Shown here one piece after another: positions 1 to 7,501 of a stretch of DNA of 13,765 bases. The stretch's first letter is position 1. The number at the start of each line of letters is the position of its first letter. Where the stretch lies: positions 1 through 13,765 of the forward strand of contig QJYE01000502.1 of NCBI GenBank assembly GCA_003235785.1, written 5' to 3'. Source of the stretch: Nitrospirota bacterium. Its GTDB lineage: Bacteria > Nitrospirota > Nitrospiria > Nitrospirales > UBA8639. The position numbers and the translations under genes are program-made. The notes beneath the pieces were generated by a model, which was given only the letters and a program-made list of their open reading frames with translations, searched no databases and was not told the origin of the DNA.

Positions 1-1637
1 AGCGGTGGTTGGGCGATGTAGACATGACCCTGGCGAATGAGTTCCGGCATGTGGCGAAAGAAAAAGGTCAGCAGAAGCGTACTGATGTGGAATCCATCAA
101 TATCGGCATCCATCAACAAAATGATTTTATAATACCGAAGTTTTTTAATCTCGAAATCTTTTCCGATGCCGCAACCGAGCACTTTGATCAAATCGGACAA
201 TTCATTGTTTTCGACCACCCTGGCAAGGGTGAGTTCTTCGGTGTTCAACACTTTGCCGCGGATAGGCAGGATCGCCTGGGTTTTCAAATCGCGCCCCTGT
301 TTGGCGGTACCACCTGCCGAGTCGCCTTCGACAATGAACAGTTCGCTGATGGAAGGATCCGTGCTTTGGCAGTCAGCCAGTTTTCCGGGAAGATTCAGGC
401 GATGACTGACGGCAGATTTCCGCATCACCGCCTTCGAGGCTTCTCGTGACGCTTCCCGTGCACGTGCGGCTAAGACCATGCGCCCGACAAGCGTTTCAGC
501 AATCGTCTTATTCTCATTCAGATAGTTTTCCAGAGCCGGCCGCACGATGGTGTCGACCTGGGCTTGGACTTCCGGGTTATTTAATCGTTCTTTGGTTTGT
601 CCTTGGAATTGCGGGTGAAGGACCAAAACGCTCAGGACGGCCGCCATTCCCTCACGAATATCTTCAGCTTGGAGCGACAGGCCTTTGGGCGCGAGATTGT
701 GGGTTTCAATATAGTTACGGACCGCTTTTACCAGGCCGCCACGTAAGCCCATTTCATGGGTGCCGCCATTTGGGGTGGCCACCCCGTTGACGTAGCTTTT
801 GACAAATTCAGCTGGTTCATCGGTCCATTGCAGGGCGACTTCCAACCCAAGGTTTTTTGTCGCAGCGTTCGCGTCTGAGGCTCCGTTGGCCAATGGGCGA
901 TCCAGGTAAAACACGAAATCAACCGTGGGCTTTTTCCCTCTGTCTCCCACGAGTTTTTGCAAATATTCCTGAATGCCCTGCTCGTGATGAAAATGGTGTG
1001 TCTGACCCGTAGTTCCATCTTTAAACGTGAGTTTCAGGCCTTTATGCAGATAGGCCTTGGCATCCAAACTCTCTCGCAGCAAGTCTGGATCGAACTGAAT
1101 CGTTTTCCCGAAAATTTTTGGATCCGGACGAAAGTACACCGATGTTCCGGTGCCTTTGGCGCTGCCCTTAACTTTCACCGGACCTTGTGGGATTCCGGCT
1201 TGATAGGTTTGTTCCCATTCCTTGCCGTCACGCTTCACTTGCACTTCGAGGTGGCGAGAGAGCGCATTCACGACCGAGGCACCCACGCCATGCAGACCCC
1301 CAGAGTGGATATAACTCCCGGTTTCAAATTTTCCACCGGCATGCAACGTGGTCATAATAATTTCTAACGCCGACTTTTTGTGTGTCGGATGCTTATCCAC
1401 GGGAATGCCCCGGCCATTGTCGGTGACGCGAAGGCCCTCTCGTGATTTATCCAATTCCACAATAATCTGAGAGGCATAGCCATTCATGGCTTCATCAATG
1501 GCGTTGTCCAGGATCTCCCACACCAGATGATGGAGCCCGGCTTTATCGGTTCCACCGATATACATAGCCGGACGCCGCCGAACCGGCTCAATGCCTTCCA
1601 ATACGACAATGTCACTAGCGCCATATGTTTTAGCCAT
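1..1637 (-). CDS. parE: DNA topoisomerase IV subunit B (ParE), C-terminus cut off by window edge
   Basis: ATPase subunit of a type II topoisomerase; with ParC it decatenates and relaxes DNA using ATP. About 545 codons are present, against roughly 630-650 for the family, so the last ~100 residues lie outside. The GHKL ATPase begins at once: the AMYIGG segment at 24-29, then EILDNAIDE at 41-49 with the catalytic Glu41 and Mg-binding Asn45, then DNGRGIP and the GGLHGVG lid glycines. The TOPRIM domain shows EGDSAGG from Glu437 and DADIDG at 510-515, the metal-binding acids. The start is ATG at 1637, preceded by AAGGG four bases upstream. It could be named gyrB from sequence alone; pairing with an upstream ParC-type A subunit favours parE. 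The long open frame is interrupted nowhere. Parc-parE spacing is 299 bases, with a repeat between them. Confidence 0.93.
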   Translation of the reverse strand, partial: MAKTYGASDIVVLEGIEPVRRRPAMYIGGTDKAGLHHLVWEILDNAIDEAMNGYASQIIVELDKSREGLRVTDNGRGIPVDKHPTHKKSALEIIMTTLHAGGKFETGSYIHSGGLHGVGASVVNALSRHLEVQVKRDGKEWEQTYQAGIPQGPVKVKGSAKGTGTSVYFRPDPKIFGKTIQFDPDLLRESLDAKAYLHKGLKLTFKDGTTGQTHHFHHEQGIQEYLQKLVGDRGKKPTVDFVFYLDRPLANGASDANAATKNLGLEVALQWTDEPAEFVKSYVNGVATPNGGTHEMGLRGGLVKAVRNYIETHNLAPKGLSLQAEDIREGMAAVLSVLVLHPQFQGQTKERLNNPEVQAQVDTIVRPALENYLNENKTIAETLVGRMVLAARAREASREASKAVMRKSAVSHRLNLPGKLADCQSTDPSISELFIVEGDSAGGTAKQGRDLKTQAILPIRGKVLNTEELTLARVVENNELSDLIKVLGCGIGKDFEIKKLRYYKIILLMDADIDGFHISTLLLTFFFRHMPELIRQGHVYIAQPP

Positions 1638-1653
1638 GCTGCAACCCTTCTAA

Positions 1654-1808
1654 GGGAATGTTGAAAAAAGCCGCCAGCGCGTTCCCTGCCTTCGCCGGAG
1701 CGGCTTCGCGCAGGCAGGTCCCCCTTCTGCCGTGCTCACGTACTGAGAGTACGCTCCGCTCGTCTAAAGGGCTGCGGCCTTGCTGGACGACCTCTTTTGA
1801 ACATTCCC
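1654..1808 (-). repeat. Palindromic-ended intergenic repeat, copy 1
   Basis: A 155-bp element lies between parC and parE. Its ends are inverted repeats: AAGGGAATGTT at 1652-1662 and its exact complement at 1800-1810, continuing into A/T runs. Read on the minus strand it shares a 73-base block with a second copy at 10664-10814, about 61 of 73 identical by eye. The block starts GTTCAAAA and includes TCGTCCAGCAAGGCCGCAGC. A 6-bp stem with a 3-base loop (CGTACT/AGTACG) lies at 1739-1753. The other half is unique to this copy and holds a second inverted pair, CCTGCC/GGCAGG, at 1685-1718. No transposase is present, so this looks like a MITE- or REP-like non-autonomous element. The remaining gap, 1809-1936, shows no gene. 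Confidence 0.75.
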
Positions 1809-1936
1809 TTCCGCTGTTGATATTGGCTCCACAGCTGGACTTTTCACGCCAAGTGAGAGAAATATCCGACAAAATTTCTAAGATCAAAAGAGGCATTTTT
1901 GAACAAAAAGAATATGTGATTGCCATGATTTTCATT

Positions 1937-4366
1937 TTACGATGGTGATTCTAATTGAAAGATCGGAATGCGGAGCTCAACGGGTTCCATGCCGGCAAGA
2001 CGCCCCCGTTTAAAGAGCGCATGCCCCTTCCCACCTCGTCCGACCACTTGGTACTTCCGAAGGGAGACGTGAAGGGTTCCACCATCTTCTTTCAGGAGAG
2101 TCAGGCGATCATCTTTCGAGCATAAGAGTGTAAATCCAACGACCGTATCCTTGGGCTCGACTTTTAACACAATCACTCCACGTCCTGGCCCGGCTAATTG
2201 GGCGACCTCTTCCGCGTGGCAAAGAAGCGCACGCCCTTTGGCTGACGCCACGGCTACAACGGTCTGCTTCAGTGGGCCGGTGATGACCTCAAGCCCCACA
2301 ACCTCTTCTCCCTCTTTGAGCTTGCAGAATTTCCGGCCGAGCCTCGTAGAAGGTTCTTGAAACGATCCCAGATCAAAGCGAAGTCCCATGCCGCTTGTGG
2401 TGATGGCGATGGCCTCCAGTGATGAAGGAGTCAGGGGTTTCCCCTTTTGGTTGAAAAGGGCCAACTGGGCATTCTTTGAGCTGGAAGCCGGTGGAGGGTT
2501 ACCTGTGCTAAGGCGCATGCGGGGATCAAAGCTCCACCCGCCAATGATGCGTTCGCCATCTTTAAACTTAAAGAGCTTTTGGACGGGGTCGCCAAATCCA
2601 CTCCGTGCGGGAGGAATATCTCCGATTCGTATGGTATAGGCGCTTCCATAATTGGAAAAGAAGACGATGGGATCGAGCGTGCTTCCCCCCAGAATGGTCA
2701 TCAAGCTATCGCCTTCTCTGACGCGAGCTTTCGAGAGGTCTTTGATGATTCCTACTCGGCGAATCCAGCCGTCAGTCGAGATGGTGATGACCGCATCTTC
2801 CTTGACGCGGAAGGCATCTGGATCAAATTCAACTTCTTCGGTTTGTTTGCGGCCGATTTTGGTTCGACGTTTGTCGCCGAACGTCTTTGCGACTTCTTCT
2901 AATTCCTCCTTGACCACGTCCCATAATCTCTTCTTGGAAGCCAGGAGCGCTTTGAGATCTTTGGCTTGACGTAATTTGTCCGTGAGTTCATCCAGCATTT
3001 TTTGAATTTCCGGCCTGGATAATTTGTAAATGGGTGTTTCGAGGATCGCTTCTGTTTGAACCGGCTCCAGGTCGAACCGCTGTTGCAACTTTGCAGCAGA
3101 ATCAGCTTTGCCGTCACTGGCGCGGATGACTCGTAAGACCTCATCGAGGGCATCAAAAATTTTCTTGAACCCGTTCAGAATATGAATGCGCTTTTCTAAC
3201 ACCTGTAGATCGTAGGTAAACCGACGGGTGACGGTGGAAAAACGGAAGTCGATGAATTGTTCCAACATCTGCTTGAGATTGAGACAATCGGGACGTGAGA
3301 CGGAAGAGTCTGGCACCGGGATCAAGCAGGTCATGTTGACGGAAAAATTATTTTGAAGTGGCGTGTGTTTGAAGAGATACGACATAGCCAAGTGCGGGTC
3401 CGCGTCTTTTTGGCATTCCAGGGCAATACGCACGTCCGTGGTGGATTCATCGCGGACATCGACTAATTGAGGAATTTTTTTGGAGAGAATGAGTTCGCCA
3501 ATGCGTTCCACAATGGTGGCCTTATCCACGGCGAAGGGAATGGAGGTGATGAGAATTTGGGATTTGCCCTGTTCGCCTGGATTGACAGTATATTCCCCTC
3601 GTAGCCGGATGGAGCCCTGTCCTGTTTCATAGATATCCCGAATTTCGGCTCGAGTATTGAGAATTTCACCGCCCGTTGGGAAGTCCGGTCCCTTCAGGGA
3701 TTTCATGAGATCGGCAATTGAGGCGTCTCGATTGGCAATGAGCGCAATGGCCGCGTCAATCACTTCGCCCAGATTATGCGGAGGCATATTCGTGGCCATG
3801 CCCACGGCAATGCCGGTCGCTCCGTTCACCAGGAGATTGGGATATCGCGCGGGCAGGACGAGTGGTTCTTCCGCTTTGCCGTCGTAGTTGGGTTGAAAGT
3901 CGACGGTGTTTTTGTTGAGTTCGTTTAACAGTTCAAGTGCGAGAGGAGTGAGGCGGGCTTCGGTGTACCGGTAGGCGGCCGGACGATCTCCGTCTTGACT
4001 GCCGAAATTGCCATGGCCGTCGACTAAGGTCGCACGGAGGGACCATGGTTGGGCCATACGAGCCATGGCATCATAGACAGCTACGTCTCCGTGTGGGTGC
4101 CATTCGCCGATCACAGACCCCACGACTTTGGCACTTTTGATGGGTGGGCGGTCCGGCGTAAGGCGATGATTGTGGTACATCGAAAACAAGATGCGCCGTT
4201 GCACCGGCTTTAAGCCGTCACGAATGTCGGGAAGGGCCCGAGAGGTGATGACGGACAACGCATAGTTTAAATAGCGTTGTCGTGTTGTTTCATCTAAGGG
4301 AACCGGAATCACGGTGGTCGCGATGTCGGCGGAGGAGGTTGATGGAGTTTTCGGGCGTTTCGCCAT
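1937..4366 (-). CDS. parC: DNA topoisomerase IV subunit A (ParC)
   Basis: DNA-cleaving subunit of a type II topoisomerase, 809 aa (E. coli ParC is about 750). The N-terminal breakage-reunion domain covers about residues 30-490, with the winged-helix region HPHGD (90-94) and catalytic Tyr134 preceded by Arg133 in YRYTEARL. A tower/coiled-coil region follows at about 380-500, and the C-terminal beta-pinwheel covers about 521-805. Blade 1 carries IIKDLSKARVREGD (540-553) instead of the gyrase-defining GyrA box; a GRGGKG (776-781) occurs only in the last blade, where E. coli ParC has a similar Arg/Gly-rich turn. This supports topo IV over gyrase. The residue equivalent to E. coli GyrA Ser83 is Val95; the neighbouring acid (Asp99) is kept. 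The start is ATG with AAAGG nine bases upstream. It lies 134 bases after the M23 gene and upstream of parE, probably one transcription unit. Confidence 0.93.
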   Translation of the reverse strand: MAKRPKTPSTSSADIATTVIPVPLDETTRQRYLNYALSVITSRALPDIRDGLKPVQRRILFSMYHNHRLTPDRPPIKSAKVVGSVIGEWHPHGDVAVYDAMARMAQPWSLRATLVDGHGNFGSQDGDRPAAYRYTEARLTPLALELLNELNKNTVDFQPNYDGKAEEPLVLPARYPNLLVNGATGIAVGMATNMPPHNLGEVIDAAIALIANRDASIADLMKSLKGPDFPTGGEILNTRAEIRDIYETGQGSIRLRGEYTVNPGEQGKSQILITSIPFAVDKATIVERIGELILSKKIPQLVDVRDESTTDVRIALECQKDADPHLAMSYLFKHTPLQNNFSVNMTCLIPVPDSSVSRPDCLNLKQMLEQFIDFRFSTVTRRFTYDLQVLEKRIHILNGFKKIFDALDEVLRVIRASDGKADSAAKLQQRFDLEPVQTEAILETPIYKLSRPEIQKMLDELTDKLRQAKDLKALLASKKRLWDVVKEELEEVAKTFGDKRRTKIGRKQTEEVEFDPDAFRVKEDAVITISTDGWIRRVGIIKDLSKARVREGDSLMTILGGSTLDPIVFFSNYGSAYTIRIGDIPPARSGFGDPVQKLFKFKDGERIIGGWSFDPRMRLSTGNPPPASSSKNAQLALFNQKGKPLTPSSLEAIAITTSGMGLRFDLGSFQEPSTRLGRKFCKLKEGEEVVGLEVITGPLKQTVVAVASAKGRALLCHAEEVAQLAGPGRGVIVLKVEPKDTVVGFTLLCSKDDRLTLLKEDGGTLHVSLRKYQVVGRGGKGHALFKRGRLAGMEPVELRIPIFQLESPS

Positions 4367-4500
4367 AGAACATAGCCTTTAGCACATGAATGAAAATCTG
4401 AAATAAGTCACAGGTGAACCAGTTATCATGCTAGATGGAGCGCATGGCTTCCACATCACCTTCCTTAAATCCTGGCACCATACTTCTCACTTTTTGGGTG

Positions 4501-5940
4501 TTACGGCGTAGGGGCTGCTGTCGGTCCGAATTCTTTGGACGGCGGTTCTGGTTCTGGCGTTGCATCGGAAGCTTTGGTCAGGGAAGGCAGGCCGAGTTGA
4601 TCTTTGATCCGCGTTTTGACCCAGAATGGGTCCCACCATTCCGTGGGATTCACCTGTTCGCCATGCAAGATCAGACTGAAATGCAAGTGATCGCCACCGG
4701 CGAGTCCTGTTGTGCCGGACTTGCCAATGGGTTGGCCTATGGTCACGGCATCCCCGACCTTGACGTCGATTGAAGACAAATGAGCATAGAGGGACAGGAG
4801 CCCGTAGCCATGGTCGAGGATGATCGTGTTGCCGTAAATCCCGAGGTAGCCCGCAAACAACACCTGGCCATTATTGGAGGCTTCGACCGGATAATGTTTG
4901 GTCACGGCGAGATCAAAACCTAAATGATCCTGGACGTCCACGACTTTGCCGTTGTAGAGATATTGGCGATGATCTGCAAATGAGGCTTCGACCTGTGAGC
5001 CGGAAAGTTGACGAAAGGCGCCTTTCCATAGCAGCTCTGGTCGGGAACGTTTGGCCAGATCACTAATGGTTTGATTGTTCATGGTGCGCAAGGTGTCATT
5101 CACCAGGAGAAAGTCTGCCAGCAGGTCATTCTTGCTTGAGAGCTCGGGTGTTTGTGCGAGAATGGATGGGACTGTTTTCCGGATAAAGGCATCTGTGATC
5201 TGAATAGGTCTGGTGCGCCAGAATTGGGGCTTAATGCGAAAATCTACATCTAACATGGCGCTGTTACCAAACCCGTCATCGGCGATGATTTGAATGGGCG
5301 TGTTGAGTGGCGCATTGTAGGGAAAGGCCACCAAGGCAAACATTCCGGCCTTGTCGGGAGCCGGGAATCCCGGGAAAAAGGCCTCCCCGATTTTCACTCC
5401 ATGCGTGGGAACGTCAGGGATGACGCGATAACGAACGACAGCGGAGCCACCCTGTACGATGGTTGCGGGTGGGGAAATGAGTTCCACGCGAGGAGGGGTA
5501 AATTGCGGGGTAAAGTCTTGTTCCAGGCGTTGACTGTTGCCTTCGAAGAGGTTACGCCAGGAATAATCACGAGCCGTGATGATTAATTGGGCTTGCCCTT
5601 GTCGTCGAGGAAGCTCTGGATTGGCATAGGGGATGGTGGTCAAAGTAAATTCATGTTCTGTCCCGCCGCCGATGGTAAGCCAGCCTTCCGAGGGAAAATC
5701 CTGGTCGGTCAAGACGAACGTTTCCAGGTTGTGGATAATGCGGATAGAGACATCGCGCAGACCTGTTTCAGTATCATGAATCCGGACCACGAGTGGCGTG
5801 GTCGGGCCGACCAGCTCGAAGGGCTGTTCCAGAGAAATCTCGGGAGGGGTCGAGTCACCCCATCGCGCGTTTCCAAGGAGTCCTAGGTACGTGGCGATGA
5901 GTCCGAAGGAGATGACAATCAGCAGAACTTTTTTGGACAC
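4501..5940 (-). CDS. Membrane-anchored or secreted M23 (LytM-type) metallopeptidase
   Basis: A 479-aa envelope protein predicted to cut peptidoglycan cross-links or regulate a hydrolase. Residues 5-22 form a hydrophobic signal or anchor segment after a Lys-Lys start. Residues ~30-240 are beta-rich and look like one or two Ig-like domains (the TPPEISLEQP opening resembles such folds), function unknown. The LytM domain (~335-435) keeps the zinc and catalytic set: His339 and Asp343 in HLGFD, His387 in YAH, and His418/His420 in HLH, so it should be active. The tail (455-479) is rich in Pro, Glu and Thr and probably disordered. The start is GTG at 5940 with no strong ribosome site; the GTG is chosen because it directly precedes the signal segment. 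It is divergent from mreB across a 495-base region and co-directional with parC. Confidence 0.88.
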   Translation of the reverse strand: MSKKVLLIVISFGLIATYLGLLGNARWGDSTPPEISLEQPFELVGPTTPLVVRIHDTETGLRDVSIRIIHNLETFVLTDQDFPSEGWLTIGGGTEHEFTLTTIPYANPELPRRQGQAQLIITARDYSWRNLFEGNSQRLEQDFTPQFTPPRVELISPPATIVQGGSAVVRYRVIPDVPTHGVKIGEAFFPGFPAPDKAGMFALVAFPYNAPLNTPIQIIADDGFGNSAMLDVDFRIKPQFWRTRPIQITDAFIRKTVPSILAQTPELSSKNDLLADFLLVNDTLRTMNNQTISDLAKRSRPELLWKGAFRQLSGSQVEASFADHRQYLYNGKVVDVQDHLGFDLAVTKHYPVEASNNGQVLFAGYLGIYGNTIILDHGYGLLSLYAHLSSIDVKVGDAVTIGQPIGKSGTTGLAGGDHLHFSLILHGEQVNPTEWWDPFWVKTRIKDQLGLPSLTKASDATPEPEPPSKEFGPTAAPTP

Positions 5941-6007
5941 GATAACGGTAACTCTTACTTCAAGGGGAAATCGCCTGCGGAATAGAGAATGTAAAAATAT
6001 CTTTCTA

Positions 6008-6035
6008 GTTATACCATACCCGCCCTTGAGAGCAA
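6008..6035 (-). promoter_or_regulatory. Candidate sigma-70 promoter for the M23 peptidase gene
   Basis: On the minus strand, TTGCTC (6035-6030) and TATAAC (6013-6008) are separated by 16 bases. The -10 matches the consensus at five of six positions, the -35 at three. Transcription would begin near 6001, about 60 bases before the GTG start. Called by eye. Confidence 0.45.
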
Positions 6036-6047
6036 GCGCTTACCCGA
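6032..6047 (+). promoter_or_regulatory. Possible operator half of a shared motif (M23 side)
   Basis: The sequence GCAAGcgcTTACCCGA overlaps the -35 of the M23 promoter candidate. It matches a second site at 6342-6357 at 13 of 16 positions, with all differences in the central three bases. Both sites are in the same orientation. A gapped motif of this kind may be a regulator site; no regulator is identified. Confidence 0.3.
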
Positions 6048-6130
6048 CAAGATTTGCCGGAAAAGACGTAAGAAATGTCACACGGCTTCAGATGGGTAAA
6101 AAGGACTATCTCCCATCTCCCGTTCGACTC

Positions 6131-6159
6131 TTGACATAGGCACGGTGATCGCCTAGCCT
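6131..6159 (+). promoter_or_regulatory. Candidate sigma-70 promoter for mreB
   Basis: A perfect TTGACA (6131-6136) is followed after 17 bases by TAGCCT (6154-6159), a weak -10 that keeps the first, second and last consensus bases. The start would fall near 6166, leaving a leader of about 270 bases before mreB. Confidence 0.35.
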
Positions 6160-6341
6160 GTGCCGGGCCCAGTCTCGGTCATGGGTTTTGTGTTCCCCCA
6201 CCCCTGACAATCCGTGATTTTTCTGTTGGGATCGGAGAAATCCTAACTTTTGGATTGTTCCTGTAGCGGTAGGATTCATGGATGAGCCTATGGCTTCATA
6301 AGCACGGTTCTCGAACTTTTTTCATTTATTCCTTTATTTTT

Positions 6342-6357
6342 GCAAGTCGTTACCCGA
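6342..6357 (+). promoter_or_regulatory. Possible operator half of a shared motif (mreB side)
   Basis: The sequence GCAAGtcgTTACCCGA is the partner of the site at 6032-6047. It sits about 80 bases before the mreB start, directly before a TTATATG stretch that could be a -10 for a second mreB promoter, although no good -35 is visible. Confidence 0.3.
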
Positions 6358-6435
6358 TTATATGTCGAGAGTGCGTTATGCACGAGTACATGATCGACTT
6401 TTTCTGATCCACGTTCTTTTGATTATGGGGGCTCC

Positions 6436-7464
6436 ATGGCAGGGTTAAGTGATGTGCTGGGTTGGTTTTCTAGTGATCTCGCCATTGATTTAGGCACCGC
6501 TACCACGTTGGTATATGTTCGAGGTAAGGGCATTACCTTGAGTGAGCCGTCAGTGGTCGCCATTGATAAACAAACCAACACCGTCCTGGCTGTGGGTGTC
6601 GAAGCCAAGCGCATGGTGGGTCGAACTCCTGGCAATATTGTGGCGATTCGTCCGATCAAAGAAGGCGTGATTGCGGATTTTGCCATGACGGAACGGATGT
6701 TGGAATACTTTATTACCAAGTCCCACAACCGGCGGGCCTTTGTGCGACCCAGATGTATTATTGGGGTTCCCTCACGGATCACAGAAGTTGAACAACGAGC
6801 GGTCCGGGAATCCGCGAGCCAAGCCGGAGCTCGGGAAGTCTACCTTATTGAAGAGCCCGTGGCTGCGGCGATAGGCGCCGGGCTTCCCATCACCGAGCCG
6901 TCAGGAAATATGGTGGTGGATATCGGTGGGGGCACGACGGACATTGCCGTCATCTCTCTCGGGGGCATTGTGTGCAGCGAGTCCGTGAAAGTCGCTGGAG
7001 ATTCGATGGACGACGCGATTCTGAGTTATATCAAGCGCCGGTATAATTTGCTCATTGGCGAACACATGGCCGAACGCGTGAAAATTGAAGTCGGATCAGC
7101 CTATCCCTTGGAGCAGGCCAAAACCATGATGGTCAAAGGGCGAGATATGATTTCCGGGATTCCTCGAACGGTGGTGGTGAACGATTCGGAAATTCGAGAA
7201 GCATTGGAAGATCCCATCCACGCAATTGTTAACGCCTTGCGTAACGCACTCGAAAATACCCCCCCGGAATTGGCGGGGGATATCATTGATAAGGGCGTGG
7301 TTATTACAGGCGGCGGTTCTCTGTTGCCGGGTCTCGCAACCCGATTTCAGGAAGAAACCAATCTCCCTATTATTACGGTTGAGGATCCGCTCACGTCCGT
7401 TGTCTATGGAGTTGGCAAGGTTCTCGACGAGATCGAGTTATTCCGAAAAGTTCAGAAGTTTTAG
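6436..7464 (+). CDS. mreB: Rod-shape-determining actin homologue MreB
   Basis: Actin-like cytoskeletal ATPase that forms membrane filaments and directs elongation-mode peptidoglycan synthesis. The length, 342 aa, is typical of the family. Visible motifs are the phosphate-1 loop DLGTATTLVYV (18-28), EPSVVAID, the RPIKEGVIADF segment, the CIIGVPSRIT loop, EEPVAAAIGAG, the phosphate-2 motif VVDIGGGTTDIAV, and the adenosine motif VITGGGSLLPGL near 290. The N-terminus MAGLSDVLGWFSSD could be an amphipathic membrane-binding stretch. The start is ATG at 6436, with a short G-rich ribosome site a few bases upstream. mreC and mreD are not next to it: the gene ends against a convergent sugar dehydrogenase, so mreB stands alone here. 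The nearest envelope gene is the divergent M23 peptidase. Confidence 0.96.
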   Translation: MAGLSDVLGWFSSDLAIDLGTATTLVYVRGKGITLSEPSVVAIDKQTNTVLAVGVEAKRMVGRTPGNIVAIRPIKEGVIADFAMTERMLEYFITKSHNRRAFVRPRCIIGVPSRITEVEQRAVRESASQAGAREVYLIEEPVAAAIGAGLPITEPSGNMVVDIGGGTTDIAVISLGGIVCSESVKVAGDSMDDAILSYIKRRYNLLIGEHMAERVKIEVGSAYPLEQAKTMMVKGRDMISGIPRTVVVNDSEIREALEDPIHAIVNALRNALENTPPELAGDIIDKGVVITGGGSLLPGLATRFQEETNLPIITVEDPLTSVVYGVGKVLDEIELFRKVQKF

Positions 7465-7478
7465 CCCGTTTCATGTAG

Positions 7479-7499
7479 AGACGTTCCGGTGGAACGTCT
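7479..7499. terminator. Hairpin between convergent mreB and sugar dehydrogenase genes
   Basis: A perfect 9-bp stem, AGACGTTCC paired with GGAACGTCT, encloses a three-base loop. It starts 15 bases after the mreB stop and ends three bases before the stop of the minus-strand gene, so it could end transcription from both sides. The T-rich tail on the plus side is short (TCTT), so it may be only a partly efficient intrinsic terminator. Confidence 0.65.
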
Positions 7500-7501
7500 T
7501 C

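Larger units (their letters stand above)
5941..6435. other. Long divergent intergenic region between M23 peptidase and mreB
   Basis: These 495 bases contain no convincing gene; the frames that cross them lack ribosome sites and family-like sequence. They hold a minus-strand promoter candidate near 6008-6035, a plus-strand candidate near 6131-6159 and a 16-base near-repeat at 6032 and 6342. Either promoter leaves room for a long mreB leader of about 270 bases, which could hold RNA structure. I see short inverted pairs (AATCC/GGATT around 6239-6256) but no recognisable riboswitch. Confidence 0.6.

Noticed and set aside
957..1367. Long plus-strand open frame across the parE region
   Set aside because: It is the shadow of parE. 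The minus-strand frame shows clear ATPase and TOPRIM motifs, while this frame has no recognisable domain or ribosome site. The same holds for other plus frames within parC and the M23 gene (446-790, 2579-2902, 4435-4773).
1630..1935. Minus-strand 101-aa open frame filling the parC-parE gap
   Set aside because: More than half of it is repeat sequence, it overlaps the parE start, and it has no ribosome site or family-like segment.
4379..4456. Minus-strand 25-codon frame before parC, with AAGGA five bases upstream
   Set aside because: A possible leader peptide, but its sequence is not distinctive and no attenuator hairpins are seen; a short frame with a partial ribosome site arises easily by chance.
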